From Zeugodacus cucurbitae (Eukaryota; Arthropoda; Insecta; Diptera; Tephritidae): DNA of 64,000 bases. The position numbers and the translations under genes were made by a program. This document shows, piece by piece, positions 1 through 10,943 of the stretch. Under the pieces are notes generated by a model, which was not told the origin of the DNA, ran no database searches, and worked only from the letters and a program-made list of their open reading frames with translations. The stretch lies in assembly GCF_028554725.1 (NCBI RefSeq), contig NC_071668.1, forward strand, positions 14,987,501 to 15,051,500, in the 5' to 3' direction. How positions within the stretch are numbered: position 1 is the first letter of the stretch; each line of letters starts with the position of its first letter.

Positions 1-304
1 TTCGCCCTTCCTTAGTTGATTTTTAAAGGAATTGTTTTGGAATATAGTAAATAATGCTATTTCAAAAATTTCAAATCGGTTTTCCAAGTTTGCATATTAT
101 ACGTATTTTCCATAAAGATTCTATAAATTTATTCGACTTGCCGTCAAAACAAACCAAAATGAATCTTGAAACAAAATACCTTATATACATATGTATGTAA
201 TTGAAAAAACTGGAGCAAATGGTTTCACTATATACATTTCCTGAAGATTAAGTTAATCTTTAGGACACTGATTGTCGATCGTATTCGAAGATATTTTTAT
301 TAAT
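1..304. other. AT-rich non-coding flank
   Basis: No reading frame, repeat or motif that I recognise. It ends where the Helitron-like repeat begins. Confidence 0.5.
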
Positions 305-1030
305 TATACCCTGAATAGGGTATATTAAGTTTGTCACGAAGTTTGTAACACCCAGAAGGTCAAGTATATATATAAATGATCAGTATGTTGAACTGAGTCG
401 ATTTAGCCATGTCCGTCTGTCTGTCTGTATATATACGAACTAGTCCTTCAGTTTTTAAGATATCGTTTTGAAATTTTGCAGATGTTATTTTCTCTTCAAG
501 AAGCTGCTCATTTGTCGGAACTGCCGATATCGGACAACTATATCATATAGCCGCCATACAAACTGAACGATCGGAATCAATGGCTTGTATGGAAAACTTC
601 CGTATTTTACTACATATCTTCACGAAATTTGATGTGAGTTATTGTTTATAGAAATAATTTAATCTCCGAAAAAAAATGATGAGATCGGTTCACTATAGCA
701 TATAGCTGCCATACAAACTGAACGATCGGAATCAAGGGCTTGTATGGAAAACTTCCGCATTTTGCTACATATCTTCACGAAATTTGATGTGAGTTATTGT
801 TTATAGAAATAATTTAATCTCCGAAAAAAATGTTCAGATCGGTTAACTATATAACTTTAATGTTTCTAGCAAACAACCCGGTAAAAAAGAATTAGTAAAA
901 TGTTTTCTTTGTTTTTACTTACTTTATCTTACATCTTTGGATTTGCTTAAACACATAGTTACTAAAAGAAATGCACCTGTGTAGGGTATATTAGCTTCGG
1001 TAGAGCCGAAGTTAACGTTTTTTCTTGTTT
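305..1030. mobile_element. DINE-TR1-like Helitron (non-autonomous)
   Basis: The block opens with the short palindrome TATACCCTGAATAGGGTATA and closes with TAGGGTATATTAGCTTCGG, a CTTCGG/CCGAAG hairpin, and a T-rich tail. Between the ends lie two direct repeats of about 155 bp (544-698 and 699-853). This design, two conserved end blocks around central tandem repeats of ~150 bp, matches DINE-TR1, a Helitron group described from Drosophila and Bactrocera tryoni. It encodes no protein and would depend on an autonomous Helitron. The family assignment rests on structure and remembered sequence similarity. The exact ends are uncertain, because Helitrons leave no target duplication. Confidence 0.6.
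544..853. repeat. two 155-bp direct repeats inside the Helitron-like element
   Basis: Both units begin CATATAGC[C/T]GCCATACAAA and run through GAACGATCGGAATCAA, CTTGTATGGAAAACTTCCG and AATCTCCGAAAAAAA. The anchor recurs at 544 and 699. The units differ at only a few positions, so the duplication is fairly recent or has been homogenised. Confidence 0.85.
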
Positions 1031-1342
1031 TTTTTTTTTTTATTATTTATCTCTATTTGCATTAACCAAGCGAAAAGAATATTAAAAATATAATAATTAT
1101 AATATTATTATAGCCCTTACAGGGTTAATTTTGGATAGCAGAAATTTTGTAGCAATAAAAAATATACAAAATCGGCAACGTGTAATTAATTATTTGCTTT
1201 GAGTCATTCATCAGTTAAAAATAGAAATTTTTAGTTAGAATACAAAATTTTAGTATGAATGCATAGCAATCAAATTTCCCCTCATTGTAATTCACATACA
1301 TAGCTTCACACCAGGGACCGTAACTCTTATGACTTTTATCAA

Positions 1343-1755
1343 AAAAAACAAAAAATAAAAGTTATTTTTGATTTTTATTTTTTTAGATCAAAAATAAAAG
1401 TTATTTTTGATTTTTCAATCAATCAAAATCAATTCAAAATGTTTATTTATTTATTTATTTATGCCGTATGTAATACAATATGCTGCATCATTCCAATTTT
1501 TATATATGAATATATGCGTCTTATCCATTATCAAGTTCAGGGGCATTACATTTTGTTGTTATTATAACTGTACACCTTAGTTTTAATTTAAAGCTTAACA
1601 GAGATTAAGATACATATTATGTCACAAATTTTGAATTAATTTTTATTATTGATTTAAAAATATAAATATCAAAAATAATTCTTATTTTTTGATCTAAAAA
1701 AATAAAAATCAAAAATAACTTTTATTTTTGATCTAAATATATAAAAATCAAAATT
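1343..1755. repeat. AT-rich inverted arms of the fold-back element
   Basis: The left arm (about 1343-1432) holds two units of AATAAAAGTTATTTTTGATT joined by TTTTTTTAGATC. The right arm (about 1654-1755) holds the reverse complement, with AATCAAAAATAACTTTTATT and GATCTAAAAAAA. Each unit is itself partly palindromic. The loop between the arms (1433-1653) is unique sequence with a short (TTTA)n run. Confidence 0.75.
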
Positions 1756-1756
1756 T

Positions 1757-2670
1757 AACAAGTAAGGAAGGGCTAAGTTCGGGTGTAACCGAACATTTTA
1801 TACTCTCGCAATTTATTTATTTAACTTTATTTATATTATATAATACACAATTTGACCCACATGTTCGTCATAAATTGTATAAAGTCCATTGAAAGTTGGA
1901 AACCCTAATATTAGGTTAGAAGCACCGAGGTACTCGTGTTCGGTATATGGAGCCTTGAAAACCTATGGTCCGATTTCGGCGATTTTTAGAATGGGGCTGC
2001 CACACTATTAACATTGTATTTGTGCAAAGTTCTGCACCGATATCTTCACTAGTGCTTACTTTATATATTGTAAAGTAAACGATTCAGATCGTCTTCAAAG
2101 TTCTGGTATATAGGAAGTAGGCGTGGTTGTGAAGCGATTTGGCCTATTTTCACAACATATCATTGGGGTGTAAGGAAACTATAACAAACCAAGTTTCATT
2201 AAAATCGGTCGAGTAGTTCCTGAGATATGGTTTTTGACCCATAAGTGGGCGACGCCACGCCCATTTTCCATTTTGTAAAAAAATCTGAGTACAGCTTGTA
2301 TCTGCCATTTCTTATGTGAAATTTAGTGTTTTTGACGTTTTTTGTTACTGAGTTAACCCGCTTTTATTAATTTTCAACCTATCCTTTGTATGGAAGGTGG
2401 GCGTGATTATTATCCGATTTCTTTCATTTTTGGACTGCAATAGGAAGTCGCTAAAAAAACGACTGCAGAAAGTTTGGTTTATATAGATCTATAGGACGGA
2501 CGGACGGACGGACAGACAGACATTCGGATTTGAACTCCACTCTTCACCCTGATCACTTTGGTATATATAACCCTATATCTAACTCGTTTAGTTTTGGGTA
2601 TTACAAACAACCGTTATGTGAACAAAACTATAATACTCTCTTTAGCAACATTTGTTGCGAGAGTATAAAA
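1757..2670 (+). mobile_element. TATACTCTCGCAA dipteran repeat, nested
   Basis: It begins AACAAGTAAGGAAGGGCTAA, then GTTCGGGTGTAACCGAACA, then TTTTATACTCTCGCAA (1796-1811). The last motif recurs inverted at the right end (TTGCGAGAGTATAAAA, 2655-2670). Inside are GGGCGACGCCACGCCCA, a GTAGTTCCTGAGATATGG-type stretch and a GGAC/AGAC run (2493-2521). Two more copies lie on the minus strand at 53.2-54.9 kb, which fixes it as an interspersed repeat. It has no coding capacity. It sits inside the fold-back element, so it arrived later. The outer arm seen at the left end is missing at the right end. Confidence 0.7.
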
Positions 2671-2710
2671 ATTGTAAAATAACACTTATTTTCGGTCCCT
2701 GCTTCACACC

Positions 2711-3313
2711 AACAACCCCACACCCACGCATACAAATTGTCGCAAGCTGCGAATATTGTTGCTGCTGTTCGCCTCATATTCGTCAAATTATTGACATCGG
2801 TAATCGGAATTTTTGCTTGTTTTGTTTTATGCCAATATTCACTTCGGTTTTTGTACGGTGGTTTGTTGCGCGTGAATAATTAGTGCAGAAAACTATTGAA
2901 ATAAAAATTGCTTGCAAATTCTGTGTTTTTAATTAATTCAGAAATTATATTAAAATATCACTGAGGGTTTAAATAAATTAATTTATAAGTGTTGCAAATA
3001 TGTATGAAAAAGTGAATAAAAGCAGTGCGTTTGTTGTTCGTGGTAACTGTTGGCAAACATGAATTATTTTGTTTGCTCGTGTGAATTGCATGTTTGAAGA
3101 AATATGCGCAAATTTCAGTAGTGTGAGAGTGAAGTGAGGCTATTTAATATAAAATAATAACTTAAAGAAATAAAAAGTAATAATTTTAAATAAAAGTACT
3201 AAAAATGTGTGAAATTTAAGTGAAAGTGAAGTGTGGGGAGACTATTCAGATAATAAAGGAAAAATAATTGAATATAATTATATTAATAATATATAATTAA
3301 TTGAATTGAAGAG
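2711..3313 (+). other. UTR-like stretch ending in a strong splice donor (candidate first exon)
   Basis: The stretch has the look of an insect 5' untranslated exon: A-rich, with many GTGAA/AAGTG words (for example AAGTGAAAGTGAAGTGTGG), no long frame and several short ATG-stop frames. It ends GAG|GTGAGTG, with the GT at 3314-3315, a full match to the donor consensus. A TTCAGT initiator-like word lies near 3113, but no TATA box or start site can be fixed. If real, the plus-strand intron starting at 3314 would be very long. The ATG-initiated microexon at 29270 is a possible partner. The alternative is chance, since a full donor match is expected a few times in 64 kb. Confidence 0.3.
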
Positions 3314-6300
3314 GTGAGTGTTATTTATTTATTTTGTATTTAACTTAATGAAATGCAATATTGAATTATAAAATTTTCAATTTCTTTACTTTACAAAATC
3401 AATACTATGATTTTTTCTGACTGTTATTTTTTGGATAAGGGTTTCAAAAATTAAAATAAATAACCAAGAATGTCTAGAAGAATTTTCAAACAATTTTTTT
3501 GCTCAATTTTACTATTAGAAGTATATTCGAGATCCTGAAATGGTTATAAAGGGTTCTAAGTGTGGTATTTTTGACAGTCTTCAATGATTGCTTCATACTT
3601 TAACAGTTTCCAATGTATTTTGCTCAATCTAAGACATTTAATAGTCTACAAATCATTCAAAAATACTAGCCATAAAGTTATTTCATACAAAATAACTATA
3701 TTTTATACTATTACTTCGCCAGAAGATAGCCTCAAACGTGCACATAAAATTTCACTTAACCACAAAAGCACTTAGGGCTCAATTCACCAAAAATCTCCAC
3801 CACACTTGAAAGACATAATAAAAGCCACATAAAGAAAGAAATATTTTACACTTAAAAAATCGAACGATTTATAATTCATATCGAAAAGCCTAGCCACAAA
3901 GTGAATATATGACTTCATTGACTACAGTGCAGCAGCAAGGACTATTTGTTCACTCAAATATGTTCATATTAAATTTCCAAAAAAACCAATATGGCAATAA
4001 TATCAATATTGCGGACATGTTATGTAAACACGTACGACCATACTTGCATTTGAGATTTCTCTCAAGGATATACAGCAATATACTTATTGAAAGCGCACGT
4101 ACGTACGGCGCAAGAAAAAGGATATGACGAGCAAAAAGTGGTGAGGAAGTGGTTGGCATTTGAAATGTATGGGGCAATTTTAAATTGATTTTTATTGCCA
4201 AAGCTTTTCATATGCATATGAAAAAGTGATGGTAGCCTCCACAAGATGTTTCTGCAGTTTAAATGCAATTTATTGAATTGACTGAATATTGTTGCTTGTC
4301 TACGGTTATTGAATGGATTTGTATTTTTTTGTGTGCGCTTGAAGGTTATGTAAACATGTATTCATAAAATATTACGTAATGTAGGCAGATATTGAATATT
4401 TTATTTTGGTAGTGAGTGAGGGAGAGAGTATTTGGAAAGGAAGTTGCTGATATCATACGAAGGATTTGTGGCGTTTTGTTACTATCAAAATAGATTTAAA
4501 AAATACTTTAAGTTCTTATTGATTGACTTTAAGACATAAAAGTATTAATTTTACTACAAAAAAGTTTCTTCACACTCTTCTAACTTCCTGTCAAATAAGT
4601 TTTCATATCTTCAAGCACACTCCCGCTTACTTTCTTCTTGATTGTACTAACTGTAGTTACACATCCATGATATAGGTCCGTCCGTCCATTTCACTGGCAG
4701 CTTGGCAATAATCCTTGATGGACAGCACTCGGACATACAGCAATCCACCCTCCTCCGGTACTTTTCGTCTTCTTCTTCCAACGCTTCATTTACGTCCAAC
4801 GCAACTTCCTTGTGCCTTTCCGTACTCCGTACTGTAGCATTTGCCAAATAAAAATTGCATTTTGTTGTAGTAAAATTATATTATTTTTTGTTGCTAAAGC
4901 ACGTACGAACTTTGTACAAATAAGCAGGATATGAAGTGAGCGAGTTCGTGACTGAAAAGTTTTTCATTTGCAGCTGCAGCTTAAAGCTAATAAGCTTTTG
5001 GCGAAATATTTGAGTTGTACTTCGTCAGCGTTCATATGGATCCATAAATAATGAGTGCTTCCTTCAATAGTCTAATATTTCTAATATATATTTGTTGTCG
5101 ATAAAGAGCTTTAAGTCAAAGCTTTAAAAACTCATAATTGAAGGAACTGGTACTCTTGATGAATATAAAAGTTATAGCTATAAAGCCTCAGTTCAAAAAG
5201 ATGTTAAAGATATTACAATATCGATATCGACTACTTTTATTGCGAAGACTGGACAATCAATCTATTTTCCTCAATCTTCTTATTAACCGAGCTTTCATTA
5301 AAGCTTTCAATAAAGCTTTATTGCCCAGGATTACTATTCACGTGACCGGACTTGATAAGTCAAGAAGAAGCTCCAGCAGTTTCTAAACATGTTTCGTAAG
5401 TCGTTTCTGGTCCAAATACAATGGAGATATTCTTATTAATGTTTAGAAATTTAGAAAGCTTTGAACCAAAGTCAGGCCGTCAAAAATCTCGATTCAATCT
5501 ATAACTTTTCCTCAAAATACAGAGTCTTATTTACTCAAATACGAGTTTTCAGCCCTCTTTGCTTCCATTTAAATCGATTTACGAGCTTTCGCAGCTTTTA
5601 ACACTCGCCTAATAACATCTCGGTACCCCTTTTCTGAAGCGATTATAATAACATAAACATATCAGAGCCAGCCATAAACAGCAAATAAAATTTAATAAGC
5701 TCGAAAACGCAAATATTTTTTTCTGCTCCGAAAACAAGCCAGAAGAAAACCGCCGCTGTCTAGAAAGAGCGAAGTTTTGAGGTTACACAGCCATTTTGAA
5801 TGAGTAAGTTGTAAGCGACAAACGGAATTTTGCCGAAGAGTGGGTTAAGTCAGCCAGTTGTTACGCAGATTTGCTGCCACAAGCCTTTCACGGCAACAGA
5901 GTTACTCGGGGAGGTCGACGTTAGCTATATTGTTGGAGCGAGTTCATAAACTTTATAAATGCGCGTGTCAGACGCCATCAAAATTCTGGCCACAACGCAA
6001 TGATAACGGTACATACTATATGTAAGTGGAGTTAAGGAGTGGGGCTAAGCTCAGTGCGTGACTCGCCTCTAGGGAATGCCGTTATATTCATATTGCTATG
6101 TATATTAACAGCAAGGGTAACGGTATAGTAGCACGCGAAAGGGTTGTTGCAATGCCAGAGACTTATTATTGTTATTATTGTATTATATATAAAGCAAACA
6201 TGGCTTGCGGCAACGCATTTTGTTGACACAAACTTTGACTTTTGCCAGCTCTCCGGCGGTAAAACTGTGGTAATATGGGAAACTCGGCAAAGTTAAACCA

Positions 6301-9062
6301 AAAATATTTATACACTAACAAATGCAAACATGAGTGGCACGAGCAACTCACACACAAAGCGTTCCCAAGCGTTGAAAAGCCGAAAAGGCAGCCCCGACCA
6401 GGACAAGAGGCACGACTCACTCCTACCAGTTGCCGCGCATGAAATATTCAACGGATTATTATGCGGTCGGGTTTGGTGTGGCATGCCACCGCCGCCGCCG
6501 CTGTTGCTGCGTGTGATTCGCGTGTTGCATTCATAAATTTTGAGCACGTCGCGGCCTCAAACTTGGTCGGCTCATGTTTATTTACGCCAAGTTAATAAAG
6601 TTGTCAAAATCGCTAAGAAAGTTCTTCAAATCAAATGTTCAAGACAATATGGGGTTGCATTGGCGGTATTCGGGCGTGCTTGAGGGTAGATTTTTCTTTG
6701 GCTCATGCAGCGTAGTTGTTGCGGTTGACTTACCAGCGGTGCGTTGAGCTCGCGCTAAGTTACTCCGGCATTTACTTTGGCAATGTAATTTGTAAGGGAT
6801 TCCACATTTGATATATTTACTTATGAAAACGGAAACTTGCGATTTCGTGGCTAATAATTTGAGTGGTTGGAGGTTGGGTAAATATGAGTAGGAGAATTCC
6901 GAGTTTTGGAGACTAATTTTCTTATAAAAGTTTGACTGAAGAGTGCACGAAGACGCTGTTTTGAACGAATCTGTGGTCATGTTGTTTCTTTTAACATCTT
7001 ATTTATTGAAGACTCCATTCAATTTGTTTGGAACTGAACTACGCTCCTAATTTCGAAACTCCATAACTACCTTCAGATTCAGTAACGAGTGTTTTTAGAT
7101 TTCGGACAGTTCTTTTTCAGTTACTTTTGTGAAGGAACTTTTATATATTGGGCCATGGTACCGGTCTTGGCTTGAGGTCCCGGGTTCCGTAGTAAACTTT
7201 TAATGAGCTCTCATCAGAATTTCTGGACTTGAGAGGTCGGCTATAATTAAAAATGTTCGCAAAATCTTACAAAGATGGAGGAAGAGCAATAATTTAGAGG
7301 AGTCACGAAACTGGAGGCAACTTCTAGAGTCAGAACCCTCTAAAAAAAGGACTCTGCTACGAAGATTGAAGAAGTCAATGAAATAAGGAATAAAAACGTG
7401 TTTTAGAGTAGCCAAGGAGTCACCGACGACTTCTAGCTCGAGAACCCGGTAACGAAAACAACCATATTAGGAGGAATGAATAAGACAATTAAGTTCTGAA
7501 AGGTTTACCGGAAGATTATTATAGGAAAGACCCCTCCGCTTCAAACTAGCAGTCCAGGAAACGTATAGAGAGAGCCAATACCTCAGGTCCACGACCGTCT
7601 TTAGAAGCAATGGTCTCATTGGAAGCTTTTTTCACTATTTACTGCTTGGATTTCAATATCTGATCCATCAATAATCTTCGCACACTTATTTTTTATGCCG
7701 TTTATGGAAAATTGCTTCGAACGAAAGATGCATAAAACAGTTTCGGCATATCTATCTAATAAAGACCAGTAAAATGTTACAAAGTTCAATTTTTTCTTAT
7801 TGTAATCTTCCGCCTTTAAGTGCTACCAATTCCAAAGAAATTCATATCAGATGGTGAAATGCTATAATATTTCTTCCTACATTTACTCATCTACATACAT
7901 ATCTATGTAAAGTAAAATAGTTGGTATAAGTCTGCACATAAATTCATTCATTTGTCTAACACTTTGTTAATTCATTTACAATTTGCTCATTCATTAGAAA
8001 ACTAAACAATATCTTCCAACTGAAATCGCAACAGTAAAATAAGTTAATTAATCTCATCTCGTAATTACAGACTAACAACTTCCGCTATTGCGGTAACAAA
8101 TTATAGGCACGTTGAACTTACATATGTACATATGCAAAAAAAAAGAGAGAAGAAAACCAAAAATCAGAAAAAATCAGACAAGAAATATAAAAATTTGTAA
8201 ATAGAAATGGAGGAAAATAAAAATCTTGTGCGCTTTAAAAAAAAAGTAAATGAAAAGTAAGTGGTAAAATATAAGCAGCGCCATAATCGAGATGGAGTAG
8301 CGTTAAAAAGCCAGTTAGTGGCAGGCAAACAGGTGGCAATAGCATTACTAAAAGCTTACGGGAGCATATACTAAATTAACAATAATAGGTAGAAATACAT
8401 ATGTATATGTAAGTCTCTGTATATATTTATATACATATATATGGTGGTATAGCTACACATACTTGAATTATTCAATAATAGTTAGCTGGTTTAATATTAA
8501 GACACTTTTCTTGTTATTGTGTTAATACTTGAGGTGCCGTCCTTTGCTAGTTAACCTATTTACTCAATCATTCCAACTCCGAACTAATAAGGTGTTGACA
8601 TGCTCCGCCGTCTCTAATTCTCTTGCAAATGATACTCAAGCTCATAGATTATTGGTTAAAATAGATTATATACGAATATGACGAATTGGGATTATCTTCA
8701 TTGCTATTTGTTATATGATATAGTAGAACTACTAGATTTATCTACTGAATATCTAAAACATCTGATATCTGAAATATAATCCCAACGGTGGACACAATAG
8801 ACTTATAAGCAATATATCGATTGAACCTAAAGCTGATGGTATCCCTATCGTTAGACAGAACTATGTATTTTCAAGAAAAAATGATAAAAGGAAATGCGAA
8901 TAAGAATAAATATTTATTTTCTGAGAGTATATATGGGTCTTGACTTCAAATTTAGTGGAAAGAATCTCGATATGTTGTTATTATTAATAATGGAAACTAA
9001 ACATAGTCTACGGTTAAGAGATTCCATGTTTTAATCGATCCCATCTAATAGGCGGTTCATTG
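3314..9062. other. long non-coding stretch
   Basis: No frame in it resembles a known protein. AAAGCTTT words cluster at 5117-5325, similar in feel to the array at 29.35 kb. At about 7300-7450 a stretch with GGAGTCAC, CTTCTAG and GAACCC appears twice in diverged form, hinting at an old duplication. Several short frames on both strands (60-113 codons) show no family features. Confidence 0.5.
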
Positions 9063-9283
9063 TCGAAAGACCATAGGGTTTAGTCGAGAGGCTGTGTGAA
9101 GAAGTGCTTAATGATATGAAGAGACTTTTGTATGCGTCTTATACCTTCAATATGACGGCCACAAGCCTTTATCGATAGACCATAGGGTTTAGTCGAGAGG
9201 CTGTGTGAAGAAGTGCTTAATGATATGAAGAGACTCGTTGCATGCATCATACATATACCTTTGATATGACGGCCTCAAGCCTT
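9063..9283. repeat. tandem duplication, 109-bp unit
   Basis: Two copies start TCGA[A/T]AGACCATAGGG at 9063 and 9172 and share GTTTAGTCGAGAGGCTGTGT and AGAAGTGCTTAATGATATGA. Both end ATATGACGGCC[A/T]CAAGCC. The first ~65 bp of each unit are nearly identical and the later part differs by short indels. No frame runs through it. Confidence 0.85.
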
Positions 9284-10445
9284 TATTAAGATAATTTTAA
9301 GTTAATATAGTATCGAGACCATAACACCAACAAATTATCAATATTTTAGAAGACAATTCGAGTAATCCGTCTGCAATTCATGGCTTTGTAAAACTCTGAA
9401 CGTGTCGTCAGTGTTATTCTTTAATATTCTTTATGGGTTTCTTTGAAGAGATTTGGTTTCAGTAGACATCTTAGCGGACATCAAACAACAACCAAAAAAT
9501 AAAGGGATATAGTTGGTCTTATAACAGTGTTTTGATATCCATATCATTTATCAAGAAAATCCGAAAATTATTAACGCCATCCCTGAGTATTATGGATAGG
9601 TGATTAATGCAAACCGGGATGTGTTGCGATGTTTTCAGGCTCATAGAAGCGAGAAAGAGAGGGGCTTTGAATGAAAAAGTGCCTAAGAAAAGATCCAACA
9701 TTCGTTCGAAGTCAACTCAAATCTGTTACTGTAATAATGAAAGCATAAGAATCTGATACCTTGAATCTTGATACAAAGTATAATTAATTCTAATACAAAT
9801 TCCTTCTTATTTCTATATATTTATCAACATTAGTAAGTTGTTAAGTCATTATATCAAAGCTGCGCTTTCTCATGAAGATACGCACACTCGAATTTCATTT
9901 CTTCAACCCATTCACTCATTAGCTCACTTTATTAGCACGCTCGTAGTATTTTATGTAATTTGTCTTATTTCCTTGTAATAAAATTTAAATAAAATTGTAT
10001 TGTGGATTGTAGCAGAATTTCACAAAGCCAGTCAGTTGAGCAGCGCACATACTCTGCTCATTCAATGAATGATAATGCATAAGCAGCTAAGATGAGGTGA
10101 ATATACATATATACAAATGTATATAAATATGTCTGTCCACTTATATATGGTCTAAGCCTGTGTGTGTTTTGACAGTTCAACTCAGCGGAGACGCTAAGGT
10201 GCCAGTGGCGTTTAACTGACTTGTAAGATCGGTTATACTATTACCATATGTGTATGTATGTTTGCAATTCACTGGTTGGCTGGCTGAGACTGTGCAAGCC
10301 GCCGGCTGGTCGAGGATACAAATGTATGAATAAGTTTAAGTCATTGTATATAATTTGAAGCTACAAAACACCGGTGATAGTTTTTTAAAATTCCATATTT
10401 TTTTCTATTTCTTTAAATTTTTTTATGATATCTTATTTTTATTTT
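9284..10445. other. non-coding stretch
   Basis: AT-rich sequence with ATACATATATAC-type words. I see no recognisable gene, element or tandem repeat. Confidence 0.5.
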
Positions 10446-10547
10446 TTATTTTATTTTATTTTATTTTATTTTATTTTATCTTATTTTATTTTATTTTATT
10501 TTATTTTATTTTATTTTATTTTATTTTATTTTATTTTATTTTATTTT
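10446..10547. repeat. (TTTTA)n pentanucleotide microsatellite
   Basis: About 20 nearly perfect copies of TTTTA with one T-to-C interruption near 10480. A 112-codon frame crossing it is only the FILFY translation of the repeat. Confidence 0.97.
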
Positions 10548-10925
10548 CTCTAATTTCCCTGTTGCAACAATGCACACCCACACACACAGTTAACGCTGGC
10601 GGTGATAAATGCATAAATTCAGAATTACATGAGCATAAACAATATTTACATATAAACATATGTGCGTATGTAAATACTAGTACTGCCTTATAGGCGTAAT
10701 ATAAGAAATGCCTATAATTTGTTTTGTTTCCTTGTGTTATGCGCATTTAACACCAAGCTTTGCCCGCGGTGCAACAAAAACTACACAAGACAATGGGGTC
10801 GTTGTTACCATATAAATATGTTTGTGCGAGCGAAATGAGGAGAAAAAGATAACATAAATTTAAATAAAAAAGAAAAAGAATAAAACATATAATAAAATAG
10901 TAGTTATTTAATTGCATTGTATTTA

Positions 10926-10943
10926 TGCGCATGCGCATGCGCA
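10926..10943. promoter_or_regulatory. overlapping EWG/NRF-1-type palindromes
   Basis: TGCGCATGCGCATGCGCA is two overlapping copies of TGCGCATGCGCA, the known site of Erect wing / NRF-1. A third perfect copy lies at 58920-58931 and a near match at 55532-55543. It is striking in AT-rich DNA, but binding and target gene are unproven. Confidence 0.4.

Larger units (their letters stand above)
1303..2710. mobile_element. fold-back / Mutator-like element with 10-bp target duplication
   Basis: Termini AGGGACCG (1313-1320) and CGGTCCCT (2693-2700) are perfect inverted repeats. They are flanked on both sides by the same 10 bases, GCTTCACACC (1303-1312 and 2701-2710), which is a clean target-site duplication. 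A duplication of 9-11 bp is typical of Mutator-like and fold-back elements. Inside the left and right ends are AT-rich inverted arms that would form a long hairpin. There is no transposase frame, so the element is non-autonomous. About 910 bp of its 1,388-bp length is a different repeat that landed inside it (1757-2670). Superfamily is inferred from duplication length and structure only. Confidence 0.75.

Noticed and set aside
6639..6980. 113-codon minus-strand frame with a donor-like GGTAAGTCA near 6735
   Set aside because: No matching acceptor and no family features; a donor match alone is expected by chance.
10355..10693. 112-codon plus-strand frame
   Set aside because: It is the translation of the (TTTTA)n microsatellite.
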